DNA of 64,000 bases from Gymnopus androsaceus JB14 (Eukaryota; Basidiomycota; Agaricomycetes; Agaricales; Omphalotaceae). The translations under genes were made by a program, and so were the position numbers. The notes under the pieces are model-generated. The model saw only the letters and a program-made list of their open reading frames with translations. It ran no database searches and was not told the origin of the DNA. Positions 11,440 through 22,728 of the stretch are shown here, piece after piece. The stretch lies in NCBI GenBank assembly GCA_009733575.1, contig ML769607.1, positions 1 to 64,000 of the forward strand. Reading direction: 5' to 3'. Each line of letters opens with the position of its first letter. Position 1 is the stretch's first letter.

Positions 11440-14400
11440 ACAGGTGAATTCTTAACACTTGTTGACTCTGGTTCTACAGACTGTTTCATTGATTTCCGAT
11501 GTGTTGCGCAAAATGATATTCCTACCTCTCCAATTCCGCCAATCAATTTATGACTTTTCAATGGTTCACTTTCGCCGACACCAATATCGCAGATCGCGAA
11601 CTTAGATGTTCGGTTCCCTTCCGGCGAGCTTATTTCGCTCACCTTCTTCGTCACATCGTTAGACTCGACCTGCAAAGCCGTTCTAGGTTATAGTTTCTTG
11701 ACCCACTACAATCCGTTGATTGACTGGGAATCCAGAAACATTACATTCCGAAAACCCTCTAAAGTCGACGTCTTGCCGACAAATTCGGTCAATTGTTTCG
11801 ATCGGTCTGAAACAGATTCTTCCCCTTCAGGAAAATCATCTATTCCAAAAGTCGCTCGGTCCGAAACAGATTCTTCCCCTTCAGGAAAATCATCTATTCC
11901 AAAAGTCGCTCCTGTTACAGGATCGCCTTGCAGAAATCACTCTCGAACTATCCCTCGACCTTTATCCGAGAAGTTCCCTTACGAACCAATCTACTCCTAT
12001 CCATCGGTGATTCATCAACGAGCTTCGAAACTCGATTCCAACCACATCGACATCGCTTTCGTCAGCGCTGCAGCTTTCCACCGGATCTGTAAGGATTCCG
12101 GGGAAGAACCATTGCTTCTGCGGGCTATCCGTTCGGAAACAATTGCACGCGCGGCGACCACAGATCAGCCGCACAAAGAAGACCTGGGTGTTCCTAGGGA
12201 ATACCATGATTTTCTAGACGTCTTCGATGAAATCAAAGCCAATGTGCTTGCTGAACACCGACCATACGACCTCAAAATTGAATTGGAGGAAGGTGCTGAA
12301 CCTCCACTCGGCCGCATCATTCCGCTTTCGCCGAGAGAACAAGAAGCCCTTTGTGAATTCCTGGATACGCATCTAAAAACTGGTTTTATCGCACCATCGA
12401 ACTTGCCGCACAGCGCTCCCGTCCTCTTCGCACCGAAGAAAGACGGAAAGCTTCAACTTTGCGTCGATTTCAGAGGTTTGAACAAAATCACGAAGAAGGA
12501 TCGCTATCCGTTACCGCTAATATCAGATCTCCTTGACGCGCCTAAAAAAGCGCGCATCTACACCAAAATTGACCTCAAACACGCTTATCACCTCGTGCGC
12601 ATTAACAAGGGAGACGAATGGAAAACTACCTTTCGTACCCGCTGGGGTTCCTACGAATGGAATGTTATGCCTTTCGGGCTCACCAATGCTCCCGCCGCCT
12701 GGCAGCGATTTATCAACGACGTTCTCGCCGACATGATAGACGTCAACGTCATTGTGTACCTCGACGACATCCTCATCTATTCCGAACAATGAGGAAAGTC
12801 ATCGAGACCATGTCCGCGAAGTTCTCCACCAACTCCGCAAACATCGATTATTCGCTAACGCCAGCAAATGCGAATGGAGCATTGACACGGTTGAATATCT
12901 GGGTTACATTATGTCGCCAGCCGGTCTTACCATGGCCGCCGACAAAGTACGAGCAATCATCGACTGGCCGACACCTAGAAAGGTTAAAGATGTTCAGTCA
13001 TTTCTTGGCTTCGCAAATTTCTATCGTCGTTTTATTTATAATTATTCCGACATTGTCGTGCCATTGACTCGCCTCACTCGAAAGAGTGTCAATTGGGTCT
13101 GGTCAATCGAATGTCAAGAAGCTTTTGAAAAGCTTAAATGGGCTTTTACCCATGCTCCGATCTTAGCTCACTGGGAGCCCGATCGTCCACTCATCGTCGA
13201 AACCGACACCTCCGATTATGCTCTTGCAGCAATTCTTTTGATCGTCCTCGCCGATGGCGAAATCCATCCAATCGCTTTTCTCTCCCGCACATTCCAAGCT
13301 GCAGAACTCAACTATGACACCCACAACAAAGAACTTTTAGCAATCTTTGAGGCTTTTAAAGCCTGGCGACACTACCTCGAAGGTTCCGGCAATCCGATCG
13401 ACGTCGTTACCGACCACAAAAACCTCGAATATTTTTCAACAACAAAAATTCTTACGAGGCGACAAGTTTGATGGTCGGAATACCTTCACCAGTTCAACAT
13501 GGTAATACGCTTCCGCCCAGGTAAATTAGGAGAGAAACTGGATTCGATCACTAGACAGTGGGACGTCTATCCGAAAGAGGGGGATATCGGCTACGTGCAA
13601 GTTAATCCTCACAATTTCAGACCCATATTCACTAACGAGCAATTAACTGTTTCACTTCAAGCGACCTTTCTCAAAGGTCCCGCCCTTCGCGTGTCGATTG
13701 TCCTAGACATCGATGCTTTGCACCAAGCAATTCGACTTGCTCTTCCGCTCGATCCCGAATCCGCCGCCGGTCTCGAACTAGCGAAGGATCCCTCCAAACC
13801 TCGATGGGAACTGAAACCAGATGGATTACTACGCTTAGATGAGCGGATCTATGTTCCAAATCATTCCGATCTCTTTCTTCAAGTTCTTCGTTATTTTCAT
13901 GATCATCCACTTTCCGGTCATTTCGGCCAAAACCACACTCTCGAAGCTATTAGACGATCGTACACTTGGCCGAAAGTCCGCGAATTCGTTCGCGACTATG
14001 TCGGTTCATGTACCACCTGCGGTCGAAACAAACCGCGTCGTCATTGCCCTTACAGTCTTCTTAAACCTCTTCCTGTTCCAGTCCAACCTTGGGATTCCAT
14101 CTCAATGGACTTCATCGAACAACTTCCGAAATCTGGTATTTATACCGCCATCTTAGTGGTTGTTGATCGCGCATCAAAACAAGCAATATTCATCCCTTGC
14201 GACGACAAAATCACTTCCGAACAGCTAGCCAATCTATTCGTGATTCATGTGTTCTCCAAACATGGAGTCCCAAGTCACGTAACTTCAGATCGCGGCACCG
14301 AATTCGTTTCCGCTTTCTTCCGAGCACTTGGTCAATCTCTATCGATGAACCTCCACTATACTTCTGGGTATCATCCGGAAGCGGACGGACAAACCGAAAG

Positions 14401-15295
14401 AGTTAACCAAACGTTGGAACAGTACATTCGGATCTATTGCTCCTACCAGCAAGATGACTGGTCGGACTTGCTTCCGATCGCAGAATTCACTTACAACAAT
14501 GCTCCTAATGCATCTACTGGTCTTTCGCCGTTTTTCGCTAATAAGGGTTATCATCCGAGTATCACTATCCGACCTGAGATTGATATACGCTCAGACCTTG
14601 CTCGCGACTTTGTCATTAATCTCGATGAAGTTCATAAATTCCTTCGCGATGCAATCACCGATGCACAAGTTCGTTATAAAGAACAAGCGGATCGCAAACG
14701 AATTCCTGCGTCAGAATTTGCGATTGATTCCGAAGTTTTTGTTCTGGCTAAACATATCAAATCCACTCGTCCTACCGACAAATTCGCCGAAAAGTATCTT
14801 GGACCTTTTCGAGTTATCTCTCGTCCGAGTTCATTGGCATACGAACTCAAACTTCCGAAATATCTCAGCCGCATTCACCCAGTTTTCCATGTATCTCAAT
14901 TGGAGCCAGTAATCCCAAATCCAATCCCTGGACATGTTCAAGCAGCACCTCCCCCGATCGAAGTCGATGGCGAAGAAGTTTACGAAATCGCCGAAGTACT
15001 CGATTCGAAAATCAATCATCGTTACCGCCGCTGTCCACTTTGCTACTACGTACGCTGGTATGGGTATGAAGGCACTGATGATGAATTCGCATGGGTCGCC
15101 GCCGATGAACTTCAAGCCAATGAGATGGTCGAAGTGTTCCATCGCCGATACCCAGTGAAACCCAATCCTCAAACTCCGATTTCTTATTATCAATTATATA
15201 CCAAAGATCGTTTTTATATGTACAAGGTGGGCGAAGAAGCAAGCGCCGCCGATTCAGCCGCCAAATTCACTGTCCCTTTTTCTTTCCTTCCCTAA
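11440..15295 (+). pseudogene. pol: Ty3/Gypsy pol polyprotein (broken)
   Basis: Domains in order: aspartic protease (LVDSGST near 11458) with a conserved YNPLIDW tail; reverse transcriptase (YLDD at 12757-12768); RNase H (ETDTSDYALAA near 13200, DHKNLEYF near 13412); integrase with an H-H-C-C finger (13890-14030), a D,D,E core (MDF near 14105, SDRGTEF near 14287, QTERVN near 14390) and a C-terminal chromodomain (about 14970-15150). It is not functional: there are TGA stops at 11551-11553 and 13469-13471 and a 1-nt frameshift at about 12785-12790, just after the YLDD box. Both stops look like CGA to TGA changes. The catalytic residues themselves are kept, so the decay is fairly recent. Confidence 0.92.
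11803..11910 (+). repeat. 54-bp tandem duplication in pol
   Basis: Two copies (11803-11856 and 11857-11910) differing at one base, between protease and reverse transcriptase. Each encodes RSETDSSPSGKSSIPKVA. The frame is kept. Confidence 0.95.
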
Positions 15296-16516
15296 TCTTC
15301 TTCTTCTTCTTATCCTCGTCCTCTTCCTGGTTCGTCGGAGTCTCATCGCTCGCATCTTCTCGAGAAATGAGGATCTTCAACATTTCCTCCAGTGCGTCGA
15401 TGCGGTCGTGCAATCGACAGAACTCCGTGCCACTGTCTTCCGCTGTGTCCTGTCGTCCTCGATGTCAACCGCCGCCTATAGGTGCCCAACTACAATGTTT
15501 CTTTGACAACCTGCAGGCGTTGCAGGTGCTCGAATCGCTCCGAGGTTGGCATACCACCTGCCGTTCGACACAGTGCTCGCACCGCTCGTTGCCGTCAACC
15601 GGATCACCCAATTCGAAGGACCTCACGAACGGATGCCTTTTCTTCTTGCTCGGCGAAGCATCATCATCATCATCTTCGTCGTCGTCGTCATCATTGTCGC
15701 CGCCGCCGCCGCCATCACTTGGATCGCCACCAGTCATTTCCTACTCAGAAGAATCAAAACGAAATGGAAGGTCATCATAAAATAAATAAACTCACCCTTT
15801 TGCATTTGCGGCCGACCTTCGAACTTCCAGCCTTCGAACTTTCGGCCTTCTGACCTTCCACCACCGTATCTTCGTCGTCAGACTGGACGACCGCTTTGGA
15901 CTTCGGCTGTAAAAGAAATCAGAAAAAGTGGAAAAAGGATAAAGGAATACTCACCTTCGACTTCGCTTTCGCATCGCCCTTTTTCGGCGAAGAAGGTGTG
16001 GGAGAAGTCTGTTGTGAAGGGTCGTGTGAGAACTTCCACAATCGCTTAAGACGAGTCTCCTCACGAACCTTATCATCCGCTGCCTTCTTAGCGGCAGCCG
16101 CTTCCTTTTCCTCTTGCACCCGTTTCTTCTCCTCCTTCTCCCTTTTTTCCTTCGCCACCTGTTTTTGACGTGCGGCCTTGGCCGCCTCCTCGTCGGCCTT
16201 GCGCTTGCGCAGCTTCCTCGGCCTTACGTCGAGCTTCTTCGGCTTCATGGCGAGCCCGCTCCTCTTCCTCTCTCTTCTTCTCCTCTTCCCTCTTCCTCTT
16301 CCTAGCGGCCAACATCTGTTCGAGTTCTTCATCGTCCAGATCGTTGAGCGAACGAGCGGGTGGAGCCGCCGACGACTCTCTTGACTTTTCACTCTCTTCA
16401 GCCTCTGCGGCCTGTTTAGATCCAGACGCCGTTTTTGAATTGTCCGCTACCTTCACGCCGCCAGCCTTACGTTTGGTTTTCGTCTCGGTAGTGGTGGCAG
16501 TAGAGGAGTTGGTCAT
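15267..16516 (-). pseudogene. Antisense gene inside the retroelement, Zn2Cys6-like cysteine motif
   Basis: Runs opposite to pol, between integrase and the 3' LTR. The start is MTNSSTATTTETKTKRK at 16516. A long Glu/Lys/Arg/Ala coiled coil follows (frameshifted by 1 nt near 16200), then KSK, a GTGAGT...ACAG intron (to about 15908), a Ser/Lys exon, a second phase-0 intron (GTGAGT...GAGTAG, to about 15743), a poly-Asp run, and CEHC-x6-C-x8-CNAC-x6-C. The spacing C-x2-C-x6-C-x8-C-x2-C-x6-C equals that of fungal Zn(II)2Cys6 DNA-binding clusters. A TGA at 15465-15467 interrupts a frame that otherwise continues through a leucine-rich coil (DRIDALEEMLKILI) to 15267, overlapping the last 29 bp of pol tail to tail. 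The role is unknown; antisense ORFs in gypsy elements are sometimes regulatory or structural. Confidence 0.68.
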
Positions 16517-16750
16517 GATGGGGGAAAAAATGAAAAAATGGTTAAGTCAAATTTATCGTTTGACTTATAAAGAAGAGGGAAACGATGCAGGGTCAGAAAT
16601 CTAGAATTTTCTAGCCGCTGATGGCCGGTCAGGTGATGGACTTAGAAAGAGGAAATCGATTTTCTTTTCTTTCACTATTACCTAATTATTAACCGACGGA
16701 TTTCCGACATCAATAGCATATCCGCTTAGGCCTTCAAGGGCTCAGGCCTA

Positions 16751-16762
16751 AGAGGGGGATAC
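16751..16762 (+). promoter_or_regulatory. Polypurine tract of the Ty3/Gypsy element
   Basis: AGAGGGGGATAC lies directly before the TG of the LTR, the expected position of the plus-strand primer. Confidence 0.85.
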
Positions 16763-17234
16763 TGTTATATCCATGCGACTTCCAATACTTACAACTGACA
16801 TTACCGCGATCGCCGCTAGCGAGCATCGGATAATCTTCGCAAGTTTCTATTCATTCTTATTGTTTATCCTTTCTATTACTTATTGTTCTTCTACTGAATT
16901 AACTGTCGATACTTATTATACTTCTACTGAATACTTACTTACTTCGGCCCGATAGCTCTTTGGGTATATAAGCTAGAGTATCCTGTTTAGTAGTCTTCAG
17001 TTTAAATATCAACTTGGATAACTACTTCTCCGAAAGATTACCTTCGTCATTGTCTCTATCGTTTGTCGGCTTTCCGCCGACAACGATTATTCTCTTCATC
17101 GGACTACGCGACGTAGCGAGGGTGTTGTTAATAACTTCACTATTAGTCCACCATCTCGAGCGGCAGTCGCTATCGATCGCCAACAATCCGTCGGCGATAC
17201 TTTCCCGCCGCTTGCTTGTAGCACGCTCCTAACA
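16763..17234 (+). repeat. 3' LTR of the Ty3/Gypsy element (472 bp)
   Basis: Begins TGTTA and ends TAACA, the short inverted ends of an LTR, directly after the polypurine tract. A TATATAAG box lies at about 16965, the likely U3 promoter. Confidence 0.88.
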
Positions 17235-18420
17235 GCATCAAGCTTATTCGAGCACACTTAAATTCAAGATTGTGTAAACTGTAGTGAACATATAGATGTG
17301 GTGAGAAAAGCTCACCAAATCGCCAGAGTAAAGGAGATTATGACGAGCCTAAAGATAATTAATCCTCCATTTTTAAATCCTGTGGGATCTTACCAGAACT
17401 GCACGACTTGATCGAAATTATCAGAGACGGGTGAGAGTGGACTTGAACCTACACTACTTGAACCTGATACACACAGTCTCATTATCAGATGATCTCGAGT
17501 TTAATTCTATATGTATTATAAGACATACCTGCCCCGAATAAAGAAATATCTACTAGCACGGAGAGTATCATCATTAGAATAGCCCCTGGAGCTTTTTGAG
17601 AAAGTGGTGCTTTGTGAGATTGAACTAAGACCTACAGCAATCATCCCACCATAGACGCTGCTTGCGATATCGGATACATAATCTCGCTGCAGTGGAAACA
17701 TCCGCAATCGTAAAAAATGTAATGCAAACCACTGACAAGACTTGTGTAAAAACCGCATCAACCTAAGCAATGTAGAACCTCACCTAGATTTGTAGTTGGA
17801 CTTGGCATGCGTTCTTCCTTGGAAGCGGAGTCACTCGAGGGCTGGAGTTTGAAAGAAGGAGGAATGGAATGTGTTGTACTTCACCTGGGCAGCTTTTAAG
17901 TATGATGTGACACTTACCTCATGACGTCCCAGTTGAATCTGGATGCAGGGTTGAGGAGGAAGTGAACAAGTGTGAAGGTTTTAAAGTTTTCATGTCACAG
18001 AAAGCTCGCGTGAGGACATACCAAGTATACTGTACCTCCCATTGGCGCAGAGAATGGTATGACGGTATTTTTCATCGTAAAAAGGTACTGGATAAGCTTA
18101 CATTGTACTTTGGGTATTCCATGGTTTGTGTAGCAATATTGTACTCAAAGGGTCAAATATTCTAGTCGATCAACTTATTTCTTGTTGAGTGTGAGTTGTG
18201 AAAGTACTTGGGGAAGCTACTGATCCTGTGAGTCCCGGTGAATCTGGTTGACACCGGTTGAGCATTGGTTGAGACCTGTTGACATTCACTGACCCCAGGA
18301 TCATGTACTTCTTGGACCCATGAACGTGTCACTGACTTCATCATCTACTACTGTCTTTTTACCACCATTGCTTTGTCTTCAAGTTGTTCATATGAGTTTC
18401 GAGTTTCTTTTGTGCAAATG
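17235..18420. other. Intergenic, no gene supported
   Basis: Mixed sequence with short frames only. A GGTTCAAGTCC (Pol III B-box-like) sits on the minus strand near 17446 but has no A box or tRNA fold. TTGA-rich short repeats lie at 18225-18290. Confidence 0.45.
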
Positions 18421-18432
18421 ATGAGCCAAGCA

Positions 18433-18496
18433 TGGGAATGTGCAGGAAAAGCTGCTGCAACTTTGACATTGCAGCAGCTTTTCCTGCACATTCCCA
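18433..18496. repeat. Perfect 28-bp hairpin with 8-nt loop
   Basis: Arms 18433-18460 and 18469-18496 are exact reverse complements (TGGGAATGTGCAGGAAAAGC ...) around CTTTGACA. It could form a strong RNA hairpin or a cruciform. Confidence 0.93.
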
Positions 18497-18529
18497 CGCT
18501 CTTGCCTGAAATTCTCTCAGATGTAGATC

Positions 18530-18685
18530 AGAGAAGCTCAAGAGTATGCCACAGGAGCTCAAGAGTACACCACAGGAGCTCAAGAGTATGCCACAGGAGC
18601 TCAAGAGTATGCCACTGGAGCTCAAGAGTATGCTACCAAAAGCTCAAGAGTATGCTGGTGAAGCTCAAGAGTACACTGGGAAGGT
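18530..18685. repeat. 21-bp minisatellite AGCTCAAGAGTATGCCACAGG
   Basis: Seven to eight direct copies, the last ones degenerate, starting 35 bp after the hairpin. Direct and contiguous without spacers, so not CRISPR-like. The heptapeptide frame RSSRVCH is an artefact. Confidence 0.9.
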
Positions 18686-18689
18686 ATGC

Positions 18690-19526
18690 AAGTAAAATCA
18701 ATAGTTTCAGATATACACAACTGAGTGGCCAGAGCAGAGATACCTATAAGTGGAACCTAGCAGCATATCAAATTCAATGCTGGTAAAGTACACATTGGAA
18801 TTAACAATTATCATCAAGTACCCACAAGTAGTAAAAATATGTGCTAAAAGTATGTCCATGGAGTAAAAACAGCCAATTTTGAGTAAGATGTACATTAAAT
18901 GATAAAAAAATCCTTCATAGAATGGGTTCCGTCTTCAATCCGTCCAACAAATCATCCTGTCTGGAGACAGAGATCCAGCAGAGATCCTAGGTTTCAGTGA
19001 CAGGTATTGACACATTTAGATGTGACCTGTGGGATGGAATGAAGTAGGATAGATACTGTCCAAAGTCCGTTTCACGAATAACCTGCATACATATATAGAT
19101 GCTATGCCTAATTGTGCAGCTCTGAAACAGACATACCTGCTGCAGGATCAAGCAACATACACCTTGTACACTGCTTCAGCCATTAATCACAATTTCAGGC
19201 GGATAGATGACCTTCTGTGACTTCAAATCATCATCATAGCTTCACAGATTTGAGAGTAGTAGTGATTTGCAGTCTTGAATCATGCCGTTGCATACAAGTC
19301 GCATACCAAATGTAGCTTTCTTCCCGTGTAAGGATGTATGAATCAGACAGGTGACTATACCCTCTGCTCTGCCAATAATTAATTCCAATGAACATTGGCA
19401 GTGGAAAATTTTCGAAACCCAATCCTATATTCATCCATTGGCATTTCAATATTGGGTAGGCAGTCCAGGAGGCATAACAGCATGGGAAGAATGGGAGGCA
19501 TTCCCAATTAAAGTTAGTCGCATATG
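18690..19526. other. Intergenic, nothing recognised
   Basis: AT-rich, only short unsupported frames. It forms the left flank of the element at 19533. Confidence 0.45.
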
Positions 19527-19720
19527 CCATACTATGGCGGCCCAAAGGGTGAAAAAATAAAATGCCCCCCTTCCCACTATTGTTGCACGCGCGCCAATTA
19601 TTTGTCGCGCGCATTATTTGTCGCGTGCGCGGATTTCATTCTTCCAAGTCCGCACGTTACAAAGGTCGCCGCTATACTTATATATAGATTTGATTTCCAG
19701 GCCGTTCCGAATGGTCCAAA

Positions 19721-19985
19721 TAACCACGTGACTACCATACGGAACGGCAGCCGTACCCTCCGAAGTGCGCACGCTGATAACGATAACGGTAATCGGTTGC
19801 GAGTTGTCACGATGGTCAGAAAATAACCACGTGATGACCGTACGGAATGACAGCCGTACCCTCCGAAGTGCGCATGCTGATAACGATAACGGTAATTGGT
19901 TGCGAGTTGTCACACTGTTGTCACGCTGGCCATTCCGAATGATCCAAGATAACCACGTGATGACAATACGGAACGGCCGAACCCT
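19721..19985. repeat. Subterminal direct repeats around CACGTG
   Basis: Three starts of TAACCACGTG at 19721, 19824 and 19950. The first two units (about 103 bp) are nearly identical and include CCGTACCCTCCGAAGTGCGC and GATAACGATAACGGTAAT. Repeated palindromic CACGTG sites near one end could be binding sites for a transposase or a host factor. Confidence 0.8.
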
Positions 19986-20071
19986 CAATGTAAGTATCGG
20001 AGCATTGAAGCTTCAAGAATTTGAAAAGATGCCACGTCCATTTTTTAAATCTCAAGACATGTATGTAGCCA

Positions 20072-20437
20072 TTGGAAAATTCCCACTCCCTTGAGGCTGA
20101 GGCTTGGACTCCAGTCCAGAATGCTTTCAGTGTGAAATTGCCCTTCAAGTGGGTGATGATGCAGTCCAAGCTGACAATTGGGACATCAGAAGATGATGTG
20201 TGTAGTGACATGGATGAGGGCATTCAACCTGTATACAAGACTGTTGCTATTCAAAAACAGAAACACAGTTGCATAAAATATGAGGAAGATTTGGATGAGT
20301 CTGAAGATGAAGTTGAAACTCATCTGACCAATTCCACTCCCTCTCTGAGACACCTTGTAAGAAGTGCAGGCTTCAATCACAATATGGTGAGGATATCTTT
20401 ATCTCAAGATGTTGTTCCATCACTGATGCTTAAATAA
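20072..20437 (+). CDS. Possible ORF inside the 2.8-kb element, 121 aa
   Basis: An open frame with an acidic centre (EEDLDESEDEVET) and TPSLRHLVRSAGFNHNMVRI after it, which looks more protein-like than the neighbouring frames. No family is recognised. It may be an exon of a decayed element protein. Confidence 0.3.
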   Translation: MENSHSLEAEAWTPVQNAFSVKLPFKWVMMQSKLTIGTSEDDVCSDMDEGIQPVYKTVAIQKQKHSCIKYEEDLDESEDEVETHLTNSTPSLRHLVRSAGFNHNMVRISLSQDVVPSLMLK

Positions 20438-20946
20438 AGTTGAATCACCTCTTGATACCAATGAAGCTCACCAGTTGACAAGTCAGAGCAGAACTAACTG
20501 ATTCACTACTCCTGAACTCTTTGTTGAGCAAACTACTCTGAATGTGAACTGATGCTTTGACTTCCCTTTTCCTTCATACTTTTTTTTTTCCATTCACAAT
20601 GTTTCAACTTACCTACACTGATCTAGCAATTGACTTACATATCAATGCACCAGGTTTTTACTCCTTCAGTTATACCACTACTTCATGGCAAACTGAGGTG
20701 AGCTTTATTTTACTTATTTCATCCTGATACTTATAATCCTATAGTTATATCTCATTCTACAGGTAGTATATTAGTTGTACCACTACTTCATGGTCAACTG
20801 AGTTACATTTCATTTTACACTCTTGCCTCCTGCACCCTTAAAGCAATGGATTCCAGACTGGGGTGTGTATATGCTCCAACACTTGACTTGGGGACTCAAA
20901 TGTCAAGCTTGACTTCTGACCAAATGCTTTCTGTGACTCCTTTTTT

Positions 20947-21122
20947 TGGTTGGGTAAATACCCTGCCGTCGGTTGTCCGGCCGCTCCGCACACCATGCAT
21001 ACCCCTATCTGCTTCTGTATATAAAGTAGATAGATACAAATGACCAATTAATCGTTCTTTCCCCCATCCGTCGATGCTCGATTCCCGAGGTTGTACCGAC
21101 TGAGCTCGCTCGTTTCTCAACA
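20947..21122. mobile_element. Solo-LTR-like insertion, 176 bp
   Basis: Starts TGGTTGGG and ends CTCAACA (TG...CA), flanked by TTTTT on both sides (20942-20946 and 21123-21127). A TATATAAAG box lies near 21020. The paralogous segment at about 21820-21845 lacks it, which supplies an empty site. Confidence 0.65.
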
Positions 21123-21428
21123 TTTTTTGCCCTGTAGTTGCTCATTAAATCTCTGATTGAACTACTTTCATTTATGCCAAAAGCTTACCTTTGACTTGCA
21201 CTGTGCCTCTGTCCTTCTACTTTAGATGATCCACTGATATCCTTTAGTGTTTCCCCTCTAACTCACTGCTGAGATCTGGCATGTGGATACAATACATCCT
21301 TCTAATTATCTATCCAGTCATTTACTTTAGATATATATTATAACATACATACCACCTGGTTTTCTTGGTCATGATCTATGCGCAAACTTAACATATAGCA
21401 TAAGCAATTTACTGATATTGTACTGATA

Positions 21429-21611
21429 ATCATCAGCAAAACCTGTATTTTCGCTGGAGGTCTCCAGAGATCTATGGAGCTTGACAGCTGTCAAAAAAAC
21501 TGTCAATTTTCTCCAGAGATCTCCAGAGGTCTCTGGAATAGGGTACCTTGCTCCGGAGATGTCCCAAATGAATGGGTTTTCTCCAGCGAAAATACGGGTT
21601 TTGCTGATGAT
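21429..21611. mobile_element. 183-bp MITE with TA duplication
   Basis: About 31-bp inverted ends (ATCATCAGCAAAACC ... CTCCAGCG) with one mismatch and TA on each side (21427-21428 and 21612-21613), as in Tc1/mariner-derived MITEs. The interior is rich in CTCCAGAGATCT-type repeats. Confidence 0.85.
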
Positions 21612-22315
21612 TACTTCAATGATACAGGTTCTGGCAATCTCAACAAGGCTACTCCCATGGATGGCAGCAACAAAGCTGGTCCGAGTGGACTAAACCAATC
21701 TACTTCTATTGAACTCTTGACTTCTACTGTGCCTGCACTGAAGGAATGGCGCCCAAACTGGGGTGTGTATATGCTCCAGCATACAACCTGGGGCTCCAAT
21801 GTCGATTTCGAATTCTAGCTGCATGTGGTTTTGTTTTGCCTTGTATTGCCTATACCTAATACCCAAGGCTTATCTTTGACTCACGTAGTGCCTCTTTCCT
21901 TATACTCTACCAACCAATATATGTTTTTAATGTTTCTTCCCTAATTTGCTGCAGCCTTGACACCCGGAGACTGGTATGCAGATATGATATGCTCTTCTAA
22001 TCCAGTTGCTCATTCTAGTATATACTATACACTATGGCATACAAAAGTATCACTCTGGTTTTTACTTGGGTCGTGATCCACTTGCTTGATAAATGCACTG
22101 ACTTCTAAGTTGGATTGCATATCATATCTGGATTGAATTGGGCAATGTCTGGAATGGAGATGAATATTTAACGCGCACGCGCAACGAATAACTTTTAATG
22201 CGCACACGCAATGAATAATAAACGCGCACGCGCAATGAACCAAAAGCGCGCATGCGCGATAATTAGTGCCGGGGGGGTATTTTATTTTTTCACCCTTTGG
22301 GCCGCCATACCATAC

Positions 22316-22728
22316 AGACTCGATTCAATTGATCATTTCACTTTCGCTCATTATGGGTTGACTTGAGCAAGACATTATTGGTTGGTGGTCGCCGTTGATT
22401 TTACAATGGGCTTACCCTGAGCGGCATTTCGCTTGACCTGGTTAAATCACTGGACTCCTCTTCAGGCTCTATAATTACCTCTTATATAGAACACGTCGAG
22501 GATTAAGGGAATTTTTCCACGCTGGGCAGGGGGCGCAAGCTTGTCGCTAATTTCCAAACGATAGGAAGGTGACAATGACATATCGCTGAAAAATCACCAG
22601 TGAATAAATATCCAATGCGAAAATTCAGAACTTACTGGTAAATATCCATGTAAGTAGTACTGTCAATCGTCTCAAGCGCAGGAAGATTCAAGTTCTTTCT
22701 CTTCTATTAGCCCGCGACATCCGCGACA
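22316..22728. other. Intergenic, no feature seen
   Basis: Ordinary sequence with pyrimidine runs; may contain the promoter of the ORF at 22729. Confidence 0.4.

Larger units (their letters stand above)
11400..17234 (+). mobile_element. Ty3/Gypsy chromovirus, 5'-truncated, with 3' LTR
   Basis: The order is protease, reverse transcriptase, RNase H, integrase, chromodomain, an antisense gene, a polypurine tract and a 3' LTR. The 5' LTR, primer-binding site and gag are absent. The chromodomain and gene order place it with fungal chromoviruses (MarY1/Tf1-like group). The left edge is approximate. Without a 5' LTR, no target duplication can be read. Confidence 0.9.
20848..22080 (+). repeat. Internal duplication (20848-21390 and 21757-22080)
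   Basis: Both copies begin around CTGGGGTGTGTATATGCTCCA and stay alignable (about 75% by eye) through TTACCTTTGACT...GTGCCTCT and GGTTTT...TGGTC blocks. The first copy is interrupted by the insertion at 20947-21122; the second shows the uninterrupted site. Confidence 0.7.
19533..22309. mobile_element. 2.8-kb inverted-repeat element, probably non-autonomous
   Basis: The ends are TATGGCGGCCCAAAGGGTGA... and its reverse complement, matching for about 40 bp with one mismatch. CCATAC flanks both sides (19527-19532 and 22310-22315) as a 6-bp target duplication. Inside each end is a GCGCGC/CGCACGCG-rich zone (19585-19640 and 22165-22255). No transposase motif is recognised. The interior carries a 103-126-bp repeat, an unknown ORF, an internal duplication, a solo LTR and a MITE. 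Superfamily unassigned. Confidence 0.82.

Noticed and set aside
13671..15242. Several 60-150-aa frames in both strands over integrase
   Set aside because: Overlap the well-supported pol frame and show no domain.
17425..17500. tRNA on the minus strand with GGTTCAAGTCC
   Set aside because: Only the B box fits; no A box at the right distance and the T stem does not pair.
18530..18685. CRISPR-like array
   Set aside because: Units are contiguous 21-bp direct repeats without spacers, in a eukaryotic context.
18359..18786. Overlapping 88- and 137-aa frames in both strands
   Set aside because: Created by the hairpin and the 21-bp minisatellite.
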